From: Bacillota bacterium
GTDB taxonomy: Bacteria > Bacillota > Sulfobacillia > Sulfobacillales > Sulfobacillaceae
Length of the DNA stretch: 35,752 nucleotides
Direction of reading: 5' to 3'
Assembly (NCBI GenBank): GCA_021820965.1
Contig: JAKACZ010000047.1
Location: 1 to 35,752 of the forward strand
Position 1 is the stretch's first letter, and each line of letters opens with the position of its first letter. The notes under the pieces were generated by a model. The model did no database searches. It was not told the origin of the DNA and saw only the letters and a list, made by a program, of their open reading frames with translations. Below, piece by piece: positions 21,599-30,191 of this stretch. Both the position numbers and the translations under genes were made by a program.

Positions 21599-22713
21599 GC
21601 ATACGGCGCCATCTTTTCCTGCGGGTATTCGCCTTGATCCTTGTGGTGTTGGGCATGCTCGGGGTGGGTATGTGGTACAGCATGCACCGCTACCTTAGTC
21701 ATTACCTGGTACACTTGCGTCATCTGGCTCATCAACACCACCATGAAACGGTCGGCCAGGCTCACATGGGACTCAATCTTCTGCATCAGTTGGTTGAGGC
21801 TCTCACCTGGAATGTGGCGCTGGCGGGCCTAGTCGCGTTGACAATCGGCGCCGTGGGTGCGTATTATCTGGCAGAAGTGTTGAGCCGACCGCTCAAGTCC
21901 CTAACGCGGGGCGCGTATGCGATTTCTCGTGGCGCGACCAACTTTGTCATCACGCCGTCCTCAATACGGGAACTGGCGGACCTGGCCAACGTATTCAACG
22001 ACGTGGCGCGCGCCCTGGCGGACGGCGAACGGCAACGCCAAGAGAGGCTTGAGCAATTGGCGCATGAGATCCGCACACCGCTCACCGCACTCATGGGTTA
22101 TAGCCGCGCGATGGCGGCGGGGGATGTCTCACTATCCGCGCAGCCATTAGAAGCGGAGATTGGGCGAATCCAGCAACTCACTGCACATTTGCCTGACGCT
22201 GCCCCACTATCTGCCCATCTCTACCACCGATCACTCATTACCGCCGAGGAGCTTGTGCAACCGATACGTGCGTTATACCAGCCGGTGTTGCATTCCCGCC
22301 ACATTGCCTTCGAAACTGAATGGGACACCGGCATGACGTTTGACGTGGATGCGGCGGCCATCCATGAAGCGCTTCACAATTTACTCTCCAATGCGTTGAA
22401 GCACACACCATCGCCAGGAACGATCCGGGTCGGGGTCCATTGGGCGGAGATTCCTCAATACGGGGTTATCGTCGTTGAGGATTCTGGCAGCGGCATTTCA
22501 GACAAACAGCGTGACGACATCCTAGAGCCGCGGGGTCAACCGACTGGCCGCCAAGTGAGCCACGGGCTAGGGCTGATCATTGTGCATTCGATTGTTCAAG
22601 CGCACGGCGGCTTGATGGCCATCCAGACCTCAGCGTTAGGTGGTGCAGCGATAGTCCTGATGCTGCCCACAAAACCAGTCGCAGAGGACATACCCGCGCC
22701 ATCCGACAGGTAG
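21595..22713 (+). CDS. Membrane sensor histidine kinase with His-rich external loop
   Basis: A 372-residue kinase coupled to the regulator through ATGA overlap. Membrane helices at about 8-28 and 72-94 flank a short external loop holding ten His in residues 31-64 (HLRHLAHQHHHETVGQAH region). Then a HAMP domain (about 92-145), HisKA with H157 (EQLAHEIRTPLTALMGYS), N box (LHNLLSNALKHT) and G boxes (EDSGSGIS, HGLGLIIV). The His cluster suggests direct binding of a transition metal or pH sensing, and the secreted product of the gene upstream is also His-containing. Target genes probably include 20416 through the direct repeat at 20351. Confidence 0.9.
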   Translation: MSIRRHLFLRVFALILVVLGMLGVGMWYSMHRYLSHYLVHLRHLAHQHHHETVGQAHMGLNLLHQLVEALTWNVALAGLVALTIGAVGAYYLAEVLSRPLKSLTRGAYAISRGATNFVITPSSIRELADLANVFNDVARALADGERQRQERLEQLAHEIRTPLTALMGYSRAMAAGDVSLSAQPLEAEIGRIQQLTAHLPDAAPLSAHLYHRSLITAEELVQPIRALYQPVLHSRHIAFETEWDTGMTFDVDAAAIHEALHNLLSNALKHTPSPGTIRVGVHWAEIPQYGVIVVEDSGSGISDKQRDDILEPRGQPTGRQVSHGLGLIIVHSIVQAHGGLMAIQTSALGGAAIVLMLPTKPVAEDIPAPSDR

Positions 22714-23097
22714 GAGCGAGCCGTTCCGACGGAAAAAGAGAAACCCGGGGTCGTCGTCATGCGAAAACGTAGGTCGACACAGAAAGCCAGAATATCTATC
22801 GTTGGCTCGTCAGGGTCGCGCCATCGGCACGCAACCATGCATTACCGGGGACATAGAATCCCGAGACGCCGTGGCAATACATGATGTGAACGCATAACCG
22901 GCGTTGTTCCGGATCCTAGCCGAAAGCTGGGTTCATATGCGCCCCATCCACGGGGCGGACATCAGCAGGACTTTGTTAGGCGGAACACGAAGTGTCCATC
23001 AGTGAAACTCGCCATTACCGAAAAGAACGGTATAGTTCTGAGCGCGCATAGCGGGGTTGTCTAGCAACCGTCAAGAAGCGAACAAGGAGGGGTTAAA
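22714..23097. other. Gene-free stretch
   Basis: No convincing gene on either strand; short frames lack ribosome binding sites. A small inverted repeat TACCG-N7-CGGTA occurs near 23017-23033, and the 3' end holds the AGGAGGGG ribosome binding site of the next gene. Confidence 0.4.
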
Positions 23098-23751
23098 GTG
23101 GCATCAACATCACAAGGGCAATGCCGAATTTGTGAGACGGTGGTCGCCAAAACGCAGATGACACGGCATCTGAAAAAATGTTTGGGGAAGACGGGCAGCG
23201 GGAACGATCAGCTGTTGGTTTTGATTCAGGACCGATACGTTCCGTCGTATTGGGTATATGTGCTAATGGATGAATCAACCACCTTGTCTCAAGTGGATTG
23301 GATGCTGAGGGATTTATGGCTGGAATGTTGTGAGCATATGAGCGCCTTTTTCAGTAAGTCAGCTGCATACTTGGACGAGCCCGAGCCCAGCCCTTGGGGG
23401 CGGCAAGAGCGAAGCATGGAGGTCACGCTGGCGGAGGCACTCCTAGGCGAAAAAGAATTGCGATACCAATACGACTTTGGCTCCACAACCGAGCTGACGG
23501 TACGGATAGTGGGGGACAAGCTGCCGGGAACGGGAGATGAGATGCGAATCGTGGCTCGAAACGATGCGCCTGATATTGCTTGCCATGCCTGCAGCAAATC
23601 GGCAACCGAGCTTGTCTTTGAGAATTGGAACCCTATTCCCTACTGCGAGGACTGCATACCCCCCGCCGATGAAGAGACTATGATGCTGCCGGTCATCAAC
23701 TCGCCACGGATGGGCGTGTGCGCGTATACGGGACCGACAAGAGAGCCTTAA
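23098..23751 (+). CDS. Plasmid pRiA4b ORF-3-like protein with two zinc-binding clusters
   Basis: AAGGAGGGG precedes GTG 23098. The N-terminus is a small zinc finger (CRICETVVAKTQMTRHLKKC). The middle shows the pRiA4b ORF-3 fold: VDWMLRDLWLECCEHMSAF and YQYDFGSTTELTVRIVG. The C-terminal part has a CxxC pair and a CEDC pair (IACHACSKSATE ... YCEDCIPP), a second zinc site. This family often rides on transposons and plasmids and has no proven activity. The neighbouring IS630 remnant is consistent with a mobile origin. Confidence 0.85.
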   Translation: MASTSQGQCRICETVVAKTQMTRHLKKCLGKTGSGNDQLLVLIQDRYVPSYWVYVLMDESTTLSQVDWMLRDLWLECCEHMSAFFSKSAAYLDEPEPSPWGRQERSMEVTLAEALLGEKELRYQYDFGSTTELTVRIVGDKLPGTGDEMRIVARNDAPDIACHACSKSATELVFENWNPIPYCEDCIPPADEETMMLPVINSPRMGVCAYTGPTREP

Positions 23752-24002
23752 CAATCTCCACGGCTAAGCAACTTCCCCAGACTCTCGTTGGTAGAGGACA
23801 AATCGTTCGGACGGATTCCTGGACAAACGTAGACTGAAGCCAGAATATATACCCCTCTCGGATGACAGTTGATGAATTGACGCAGAGCTAAGGCGCGCAA
23901 AAGTGTCCCGAAATATCCCATGCCGACTGGGGTGGAGACGGACCTTTTTGTAGAGTCAAGGGGGACGTGGATCCAAGCCCCTAGACGCACGAGGAGGAGG
24001 TC

Positions 24003-24570
24003 ATGGGAATGATTCAGCCGAATTTTTCGGATGAGGATCGGCAAATCTTGGGAGTGGAGCGGTTCGAGCACCCGCACCCGCGGGTGCAACGGAAAATGGA
24101 GGCGGTGTGCCTGACCAGAAAGGCGTCTCACGGCGCGAGGTGGCGCGCTTAGTACAGAGAACCGAGGGGACGGTCCGGTCGTCTGTGATCGCCTATCGGG
24201 ATGGGGGTATCCAGGTGCTCCGCCGGTTCAACCCGCATCCTCACACGGCGGCGCTGGATGCCCATGCCGACACCTTGCGCGCGGCCTTTGAGGCGCAGCC
24301 CCTCCACACCGTCCAAGAGGCGGTCGACCGGATTGAGAAGCTGACTGGCGTCCGTCGGAGCGCCACGCAAGTCGGCATGTGGCTAGAAAAACGAGTTTCG
24401 CCGGCGCAAAACCGGGCAAATCCCCGCGAAAGCCGACCCGGTCCGGCAACGCGAATTTCTGGAGACTGAGCTCACGCCGGTCTAAGAGGAAGCCCAGGCG
24501 GGCCAGCGGCATGTGTTTTTCCTGGACGCCGCGCACTTCGTGCTGGGGACGCGGCGGCCTAACGAACCGG
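24003..24570 (+). pseudogene. IS630-family transposase remnant, frameshifted and truncated
   Basis: ATG 24003 (after GAGGAGG) opens a frame with HPHPRVQRKMEAVCL, typical of IS630 transposases. A frameshift near 24110 leads to the helix-turn-helix region GVSRREVARLVQRTEGTVRS. Another after about 24390 and an in-frame stop near 24484 precede the first catalytic Asp in RHVFFLDAAHFVLG (about 24510-24552). The rest of the DDE domain is missing. Only the N-terminal half remains, so it is inactive. The DNA from 24570 to 24753 holds no recognisable gene. Confidence 0.82.
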
Positions 24571-24753
24571 ACAGACGATCATCGGAGCGACGATCGCCGC
24601 CGATGCTGCCGCTTTGAAAAAGCTCCGCCGGTTGTCACAACGGTTCAGTCTCCAAATGGAAGCCGCAAAAGTCTGCATCGGGTTTCCATACGCTTGGACC
24701 AGGTGGTACGGCACGCGCAGCGCAGGTGACTCTCCTCGCGCTCCCTTCAGAAG

Positions 24754-25536
24754 TTATTGCGCGACGTATCCGCCGTCGATCACGACCGCCTGCCCGGTTA
24801 TGCCACGTCCCTTGTTTGAGGCCAAGAACACGGCGTAGTCAGCCACTTCTTCAACATCCAGCAGACGACGTTGCGGCACTAAAGGATAGATAATCTCCTC
24901 CAACACCTGCTCCAAACCCACCCCGCGGTTTTGGGCCAAAGACTCCAGTTGGTTTCGCACTAGCGGTGTGTCCACATAACCCGGGCAGAGCGCATTAACC
25001 GTAATGCCGTATGGAGCACCTTCCAGGCTAGCCACTTTAGTCAATCCGATGAGGCCGTGCTTGGCGGAATTATAGGCGGCCTTCCCGGCAAAGCCAATTA
25101 GCCCGTTAACCGACGCCATGTTGATAATACGGCCAAACCCCTGGCGCTTCATGACAGGAAAAGCATATTTAGTCGACAGAAACGGACCTATCAGCATGAG
25201 TTGAATCATGTCGCGAAATTTTTCGGTCGGAAAATCTTCGATATGATTCACATGCTGAATCCCGGCGTTATTGACGACAATGTCCAGTGAACCGTGCCGC
25301 CGCTCAGCCTCGGCCAAAAGCGCCTGAACGTCCGGTTCCAACGACGCGTCAGCTATGATGTACGTGACAGAAAGACCTTCGCTCTCAAGCGTGCGGCTTG
25401 CCTCGGCTACCGCTTGTTCGCGAAGGTCGGACAATACGACCTGGGCTCCGGCACGGGCGAGCGCCCGCGCGGTGGCATAGCCGATACCGCTCGCACTGCC
25501 GGTCACGACCGCCGTCCGTCCATAAAGTTCCTTCAT
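24754..25536 (-). CDS. SDR-family 3-hydroxybutyrate dehydrogenase-like oxidoreductase
   Basis: A 260-residue classical short-chain dehydrogenase: cofactor loop TGSASGIGYATARAL, Asp at the end of strand 2 (LSDLRE, indicating NAD rather than NADP), NNAGIQHVNHIEDFP, catalytic Ser in MASVNGLIGF, and Y-x-x-x-K (YNSAKHG). The phrases NAGIQHV, CPGYVDTPLVRNQL and a GQAVVIDGGYVAQ end are typical of D-3-hydroxybutyrate dehydrogenases (ketone-body or PHB turnover). AAGGAGAG precedes ATG 25536. It follows the DHA2 transporter gene by 36 bases on the same strand. Substrate assignment is by motif only. Confidence 0.85.
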   Translation of the reverse strand: MKELYGRTAVVTGSASGIGYATARALARAGAQVVLSDLREQAVAEASRTLESEGLSVTYIIADASLEPDVQALLAEAERRHGSLDIVVNNAGIQHVNHIEDFPTEKFRDMIQLMLIGPFLSTKYAFPVMKRQGFGRIINMASVNGLIGFAGKAAYNSAKHGLIGLTKVASLEGAPYGITVNALCPGYVDTPLVRNQLESLAQNRGVGLEQVLEEIIYPLVPQRRLLDVEEVADYAVFLASNKGRGITGQAVVIDGGYVAQ

Positions 25537-25572
25537 GTTACGGCTCTCCTTCCTCGGGTTCCCTCTAATTCC

Positions 25573-27042
25573 CTACGATCGAACTTCTGCCGGTTTTAAC
25601 GTACTCTTCCCCCTCAGTGCGGAAAGCCCGGCAGCCACAACGGACAATAGTGCGGACGCCACAAAGGCTTCGGTTAACCCTTGGGCGAAAGCGACGTGAC
25701 CGGCGGCATGGGCGGTGACGTCCCGCCCCGCCAAAAACCCGGCCAACTGGCCGCTCCCCATCGCGCTTGCCAAAATGGCAAAGGAGACGCTCATCGAAAA
25801 GAGCTGACCGGTATTGAAAAGAAGTGTGCGGGTACCCGCGGCCACCCCACGACGGTCAGGTGGGACGGCGCCCATCACCGCACTGGTATTCGGCGAGTTG
25901 AAAAGACCGTTGCCAATGCCGGAGAGTGCCAAGGCCAGGGCCACCACCTCGTAGGACTTTAATCCCGTCAACGCCAATATACCGAGCGACACCGCCGTTA
26001 CTAAGAGCCCGCCTGATGAAAGTTCACGCGAACCCATGCGGTCGGATAGGCGGCCGGCAATTGGCCCCACAACAATAATGGCCAACGACAGCGGCAGCAT
26101 TTTTAGTCCCGCCAGCAAAGGGCTGTCACCGTTAAATCCTTGAAAGGCGAAGGTCATCAGAAACATTAGCGCTCCCCGCGCCAACGCGTTCAGAAACAAC
26201 GAGGCATTCCCGAATGTGAATAGGCGGTTTTTGAAAAGCCTGAGATCGATTAGCGGGCTTTCGGTCTTCCTCTCCCACCAAACAAATACCAAGAGACCGA
26301 CCAAACCCGCGCCAATCAACCAGGGTACGATCCGACCCTCCCCTTGGATGCTTTCCGTCAAACCTAACAAAATAAGAAGAATGCCGCCCATAAAAAGGCC
26401 CATGCCGGCCCAGTCAAACTGGTCGCTGCGGTCTACCGCGGCAATCTCGTGCAGGGCGGCAAAGGTCCATATGGCGCCAAACACGCCGATGGGGAGATTA
26501 ACAAAAAAGATCCAGCGCCAGCCCAAAGTGGCTGTGATGACGCCACCCAACAAGAGGCCGCCAACACTTCCGCTCAGTGCCGCCACTTGGTTGATTCCCA
26601 GCGCAAACCCGCGCCCGGACTTTGGAAAGGCATCCGTCAGGATAGCCGTAGAATTGGCCAATAAAAGCGCGGACCCGATGCCCTGCACTAGGCGCCCAAT
26701 CAGCAATAGCTCGCCCGTGGGCGCAAACCCGCATAAGGCTGACGATCCCGCAAAAATAATAAAGCCGTAGCCGTAGAATGTCACCCGGCCATGGAGATCG
26801 GACAGCCGGCCAAAGGGAAGCAGCAGCGCTGTAACCATAGCGGTGTATCCCATCATAATCCAGAGCATTAGGCCAACACCGGTATTCAATTGTCGGGCAA
26901 TGGTGGGAAGGCTCACCGTCAGAATAGAGCCGTCCAGCGAGGACATGAGCGCACCAATGGTGGTATTAACTAAGACCACGCGCTGATGGCGCGCCACTCT
27001 CGGATCGGAAGACCAGGATCGTTCCTCGGCACCACCAGCCAT
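25573..27042 (-). CDS. DHA2-type (EmrB/QacA) MFS efflux transporter
   Basis: The start is set at ATG 27042, with GGAGGTGGT upstream; an ATG at 27129 would add 29 polar residues. The 489-residue protein has about 14 membrane helices, the MFS motif A between helices 2 and 3 (GRLSDLHGRVTFY), motif C-like GSVGGLLLGGVITATLGWRW, and the helix-1 motif (ALMSSLDGSILTVSLP) with the Asp typical of DHA2 drug:H+ antiporters. It exports hydrophobic or cationic compounds using the proton gradient. It is upstream of and probably co-transcribed with the SDR gene. Confidence 0.9.
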   Translation of the reverse strand: MAGGAEERSWSSDPRVARHQRVVLVNTTIGALMSSLDGSILTVSLPTIARQLNTGVGLMLWIMMGYTAMVTALLLPFGRLSDLHGRVTFYGYGFIIFAGSSALCGFAPTGELLLIGRLVQGIGSALLLANSTAILTDAFPKSGRGFALGINQVAALSGSVGGLLLGGVITATLGWRWIFFVNLPIGVFGAIWTFAALHEIAAVDRSDQFDWAGMGLFMGGILLILLGLTESIQGEGRIVPWLIGAGLVGLLVFVWWERKTESPLIDLRLFKNRLFTFGNASLFLNALARGALMFLMTFAFQGFNGDSPLLAGLKMLPLSLAIIVVGPIAGRLSDRMGSRELSSGGLLVTAVSLGILALTGLKSYEVVALALALSGIGNGLFNSPNTSAVMGAVPPDRRGVAAGTRTLLFNTGQLFSMSVSFAILASAMGSGQLAGFLAGRDVTAHAAGHVAFAQGLTEAFVASALLSVVAAGLSALRGKSTLKPAEVRS

Positions 27043-28142
27043 CCTGACCACCTCCGAAGGATAGTCGCGGCAATCATCTGGTTGTCGCTGGTGATTTCGT
27101 TTAGGATTCGACAGGAAATAGGTTAGCATACTTTGTGCACCTGCACGCAGATATCCTGTATCAGTGGAATTGCGGAGCTGACATGGCGGTCACACAAACG
27201 GTCGGAGCGCAATGCTTACGCGATGTCATTACTGGTGGCCTCAAGGCCAATCCATCCCCCGGCGATCAAGGCTGCAACGAGAGCATGCTGGTCGGTTGTG
27301 GGATCGGTCGCTGGCCGTTGCTGTCTACATCAGCGTACTGAGGAGGTTCAAACTGCTTCCTACCAATATATGATTATCTATGGAAAGATGGTATAATACT
27401 CTCGACTTTCCACGGAACGCGTGTGTACCATGCGATCTCGTTGTATGGATTGTTTGGCTAACACCATGATGCCAAGACAGAGCCGTTTGCCCTGGTCAAC
27501 CCAATCGATAAATTTCTCAAGGCGAACGTTATCTGGGCCATCCGAGCGCCCTGGTCGCCCACCCATTGTCGTATCACCTCAGCCCATTCGCGTGCCCCCC
27601 AACCTTGTCCGTGGCTTCCGTTTCCGCTACTCTCTTTGAACAACTCTTCCTCATCGGTTCGGGTAAACCTGGTTGCGGAGGAGTTCTTCGGGTTCTGCCG
27701 CCTCCTATTTGAGGTAATAATTTTCCAGATAACTGTGTCTCACTAATATGAGATTGGATCCAAGAATATGTCGACCCAGCTAGTGTACCAACGATTTGGG
27801 CCACGGCACAGGTTATTGGATGACGCGGTCAAGAAACGGTGTGACATTGTGCTGCCTTTTTAGTCCTACCGAGCGTTTCGCTCGGTCAAGCACATGCACC
27901 TACCGTGCTTTTTTGGAGTAGGGCTGTTGCTAACGTAGGAAGACTTTGATATGACGACCGCCATTGGGCTTCATGCTCATGAAGTTGTTGCCCCGCTTGG
28001 TCGGATTCGCGTTGCAACTGATTCGCGCCCAAAAAACGCGACGTTCCGACCGACGAGGTGTACACTCTTCGCAGGCGGGCGGCCTTTGGTGCGTACCCAA
28101 ACTGGGGTCAGCGGCACGAGCCCACGGTCGCTGGCCCAGGGA
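27043..28142. other. 1.1-kb stretch without recognisable genes
   Basis: Several short frames exist on both strands, none with a good ribosome binding site or domain. A good extended -10 promoter (TGGTATAAT, 27389-27397) reads rightward but leads only into short frames. A perfect hairpin CCGAGCGTTTCGCTCGG lies at 27868-27884. The stretch is likely decayed DNA between the transporter and the selenoprotein candidate. Confidence 0.4.
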
Positions 28143-28718
28143 CTAAGTGGTTAGCACGTGATGCATGAGGAACCACTCGTTCAAGGCGCCGTCCACCCGT
28201 GCCTGATTAATGTAGACCACGGGTACCGTTTGAATGTCAAGGGCATCAATGAGGAACGGGCAAGCGGACAGCATTAGAGCGTGCGCCGTCACCGCCGGGT
28301 TGGCCATAGCTGCGGATGCTGCGAGGCGTACCGCCTCGGCACACCGCGGTCACGCGGGCGTGGTGAGAATGCCGATATCGACCGCATGGGACAGAACTGA
28401 CAGACGCGCGTGGGAGTCATGAGAAAGGCGGCTGTGACCGCGCCCCGCCATCAGGAGAATGTCTAGTAGCGCCTCCCGCTCTTGCCCCTCAGGTTCGCCC
28501 CAGATCCACACGGTTCCGCTGCCCTCCGTGCGGACACCGCGCACTACTGCATCAGAACAATCCCATCCCCAGGAAAGGGAAGGCCGTTTTTTGATGTTTT
28601 GGCAGTTGATAAGCGGCGATTGGCGCAGAACGTCCCAATCTGATGACCAGTCGCCGGTATCTTCTAACCAAATTACCGGCCGAATAAGTTGATTGAGTGT
28701 AACATCAAGTGTGCGCAC
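28143..28718 (-). CDS. AhpF-N/PDO-like disulfide oxidoreductase with in-frame TGA (candidate selenoprotein, UPRC motif)
   Basis: AAGGGAGG lies 6-7 bases before GTG 28718. The 191-codon frame has no stop before TAG 28143 except TGA at codon 123 (28350-28352). Residues about 1-100 resemble the first, Cys-less thioredoxin fold of AhpF (LDVTLNQLIRPVIWLED ... REALLDILLMAGRGH). Residues 110-191 form the second fold: strand VDIGILTTPA, redox motif [TGA]-P-R-C126, helix AEAVRLAASAAMANP, cis-Pro166 in IQTVPVVYIN, and a closing helix. In AhpF-type domains the first motif residue is Cys, so the TGA stands exactly where selenocysteine occurs in known UxxC proteins. A SECIS-like hairpin follows. The alternative is a nonsense mutation. 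A TTGACT -35 lies at 28768-28773. Confidence 0.65.
28322..28338 (-). promoter_or_regulatory. Candidate bacterial SECIS hairpin after the in-frame TGA
   Basis: On the minus strand, 11 bases after the TGA, CGAGGC pairs with GCCTCG across the loop GGTAC (GGU at its 5' side). Stem start, six-base stem and a GGU in the apical loop match the layout of the E. coli fdhF SECIS, whose loop also begins 17 bases after its UGA. The closing G and C of the loop could add a seventh pair. The structure is seen by eye; SelB binding is inferred. Confidence 0.5.
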
Positions 28719-28804
28719 AGAGAACCTCCCTTCTCCACATATCATATCCGCAAGTGCCGCGATCGCAAGTCAATGTGGTTTAGGTGAAATAGGTGAGGGG
28801 AATT

Positions 28805-29171
28805 ATGGCGCTGGAGGACTCTAGCCAGCTTTTCCACGCGGATCCGACACGCTACGCGTGCGATTACCAACGCTTGGCTTGGTGACGGAAAATAGTCAAT
28901 AATGGTTAGTGCAGGGAGCGATGGAGGCTGACTGCATCAAAGCACAGACGCTCCATAAGATTATTCGGGCGGCGCTTGAGAAGTCTGCCGACACAGGATA
29001 TACTCGGACCGCCATGGATGCGATCGCTCCCAGGTGATGCCGGTATTAGAAAAGATATTAGGGTCACCAGAAAAGTGGACCACCGACCGGGACGGTAGTA
29101 TGTTCATGTCCGACTACTTCACGGTCCGAACAGCTCATTCCTGCGGAGACCCCGAGCGTCCTAACGAGTAG
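28805..29171 (+). other. Three very short consecutive frames, possible remnants
   Basis: ATG 28805 (after GAGGGG) gives 26 residues to 28885. ATG 28921 (after AGGGAG) gives 38 residues to 29037. ATG 29037 overlaps that stop as TGATG and gives 44 residues to 29171. Coupled starts suggest translation, but the products have no recognisable motif and may be pieces of one decayed gene. Confidence 0.3.
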
Positions 29172-29172
29172 G

Positions 29173-29439
29173 TTACACGGGAGGGAAGTCGGCCGCGTCC
29201 GGGCCGCTTGGGTCGGAAAGATTCATGCGAGAGCCCCCGCCCACCGTGTCATCGCGCGGTTCAGGCCGCACATCCGCATGCTCGAAAAGGAAAGACGATC
29301 CGCTGAAAAAGACCCAGGATACCAGTCCGGTCACCGCGGCGACGCCGCCCAATATCAAAATCCCGCGCGCTTCGCTCAAACCGCCGGCCACTGCCAGCAC
29401 CAAACCGAATCCCGCGAAAAACCAGTTTCTTCGGGGCAT
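29173..29439 (-). CDS. Small two-helix membrane protein, 88 aa
   Basis: AAAGGAGG stands nine bases before ATG 29439 (MPRRNWFF), which I prefer to ATG 29460, where the ribosome binding site would fall inside the gene. Two hydrophobic segments (about 5-22 and 27-50, FFAGFGLVLAVAGGL and GILILGGVAAVTGLVSWVFF) are followed by a 35-residue polar, acidic, Pro/Gly-rich tail. No family recognised. It has its own promoter at 29509-29537 and lies downstream of the Rrf2 regulator gene. Confidence 0.65.
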   Translation of the reverse strand: MPRRNWFFAGFGLVLAVAGGLSEARGILILGGVAAVTGLVSWVFFSGSSFLFEHADVRPEPRDDTVGGGSRMNLSDPSGPDAADFPPV

Positions 29440-29508
29440 CGCATACGGCCTCCTTTTCATTCAATCACTTCTCCACTTTCTCGATAAAGTTAATGGACTA
29501 ATAATAGC

Positions 29509-29537
29509 AGTATATCAGGTGTAATGCGCTTCAGCAA
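29509..29537 (-). promoter_or_regulatory. Sigma-A-type promoter of the 29439 gene
   Basis: On the minus strand TTGCTG (29537-29532) and TATACT (29514-29509) are separated by 17 bases, about 70 bases before the ATG at 29439. Confidence 0.6.
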
Positions 29538-29600
29538 TGGATTTTTGACCATTTTTGATATTGTCGATAGGAATAGTGAAGATCGGATGGGAAGCCCAAG

Positions 29601-30053
29601 TTAGTGAGAGTGCCACGCCTCCGAGTCCGCCGTCAACGTTCGGATTAGCTCCGGCAGTTCCCCGGTGGCTATTTGGTTCAACGTGACCGATTCTAGCACC
29701 GAACGCACGTTGGCGCGCAGTGCAACCCAGACATCTCTCAACGGCTCAGCCACGCCCCCGTAATCTAAAGACTCGGGGCGCTGCCCGCGCACATAGGCTA
29801 ATGGTCCCTCCACCGCCCTGATGACGTCAGCCAGCGTAATTTCGGCCGCATCGCGTGCGAGCCAATATCCACCGTCGCCGCCGCGCTGGCTTTCTACGAG
29901 GCCGGCATGCTTCAGGTCCAAAAGAATGTTCTCCAGAAACTTCAGCGGAATATCTTGCGCGGTGGCAAGGCGTTCCGCCTTGGTCGGCGGGGTGCCGGCA
30001 GCCAGTTCGGCCATAGCGCGGCACGCGTAATCCGCCTTGGCACTTAGTCGCAT
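29601..30053 (-). CDS. Rrf2-family transcriptional regulator without the Fe-S cysteines
   Basis: A 150-residue protein with the Rrf2 N-terminal winged helix: MRLSAKADYACRAMAELA, recognition helix DIPLKFLENILLDLKHAGLV, and the wing ESQRGGDGGYWLARDAAEIT, then LADVIRAVEGPLA. IscR and NsrR coordinate an Fe-S cluster through three Cys in the 90-110 region. Here that region (GQRPESLDYGGVAEPLRDVW) has none, so it is more like CymR or RisR-type members that sense a partner or a thiol state. CymR controls Cys/sulfur metabolism in Bacillus, which would suit this window. GGGGAAAGGGAT precedes ATG 30053. It is divergent from the SQR-like gene at 30192. Confidence 0.85.
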   Translation of the reverse strand: MRLSAKADYACRAMAELAAGTPPTKAERLATAQDIPLKFLENILLDLKHAGLVESQRGGDGGYWLARDAAEITLADVIRAVEGPLAYVRGQRPESLDYGGVAEPLRDVWVALRANVRSVLESVTLNQIATGELPELIRTLTADSEAWHSH

Positions 30054-30191
30054 ACGTTATCCCTTTCCCCTCATGTTGACCCTCTAACATTAGCATACGT
30101 GCGACTCGTTGTTCCAGCGAGCCCAGGCGTCTGAGGTTTAACGGATAAAGTGTGCACGTAAAAGAGAGACTCGTGGTTTAGGAGGTGGCCT

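Noticed and set aside
26216..26770. 184-codon plus-strand open frame
   Set aside because: It is antisense to the DHA2 transporter, rich in Pro, Lys and Arg, with no motif.
27868..27884. Perfect hairpin CCGAGCG-TTT-CGCTCGG taken as a terminator
   Set aside because: On neither strand is it followed directly by a T tract, and there is no gene ending beside it.
28805..28885. In-frame TGA at 28883 as a second selenocysteine codon
   Set aside because: The frame runs only seven more codons before TAG, there is no CxxC context and no suitable hairpin follows.
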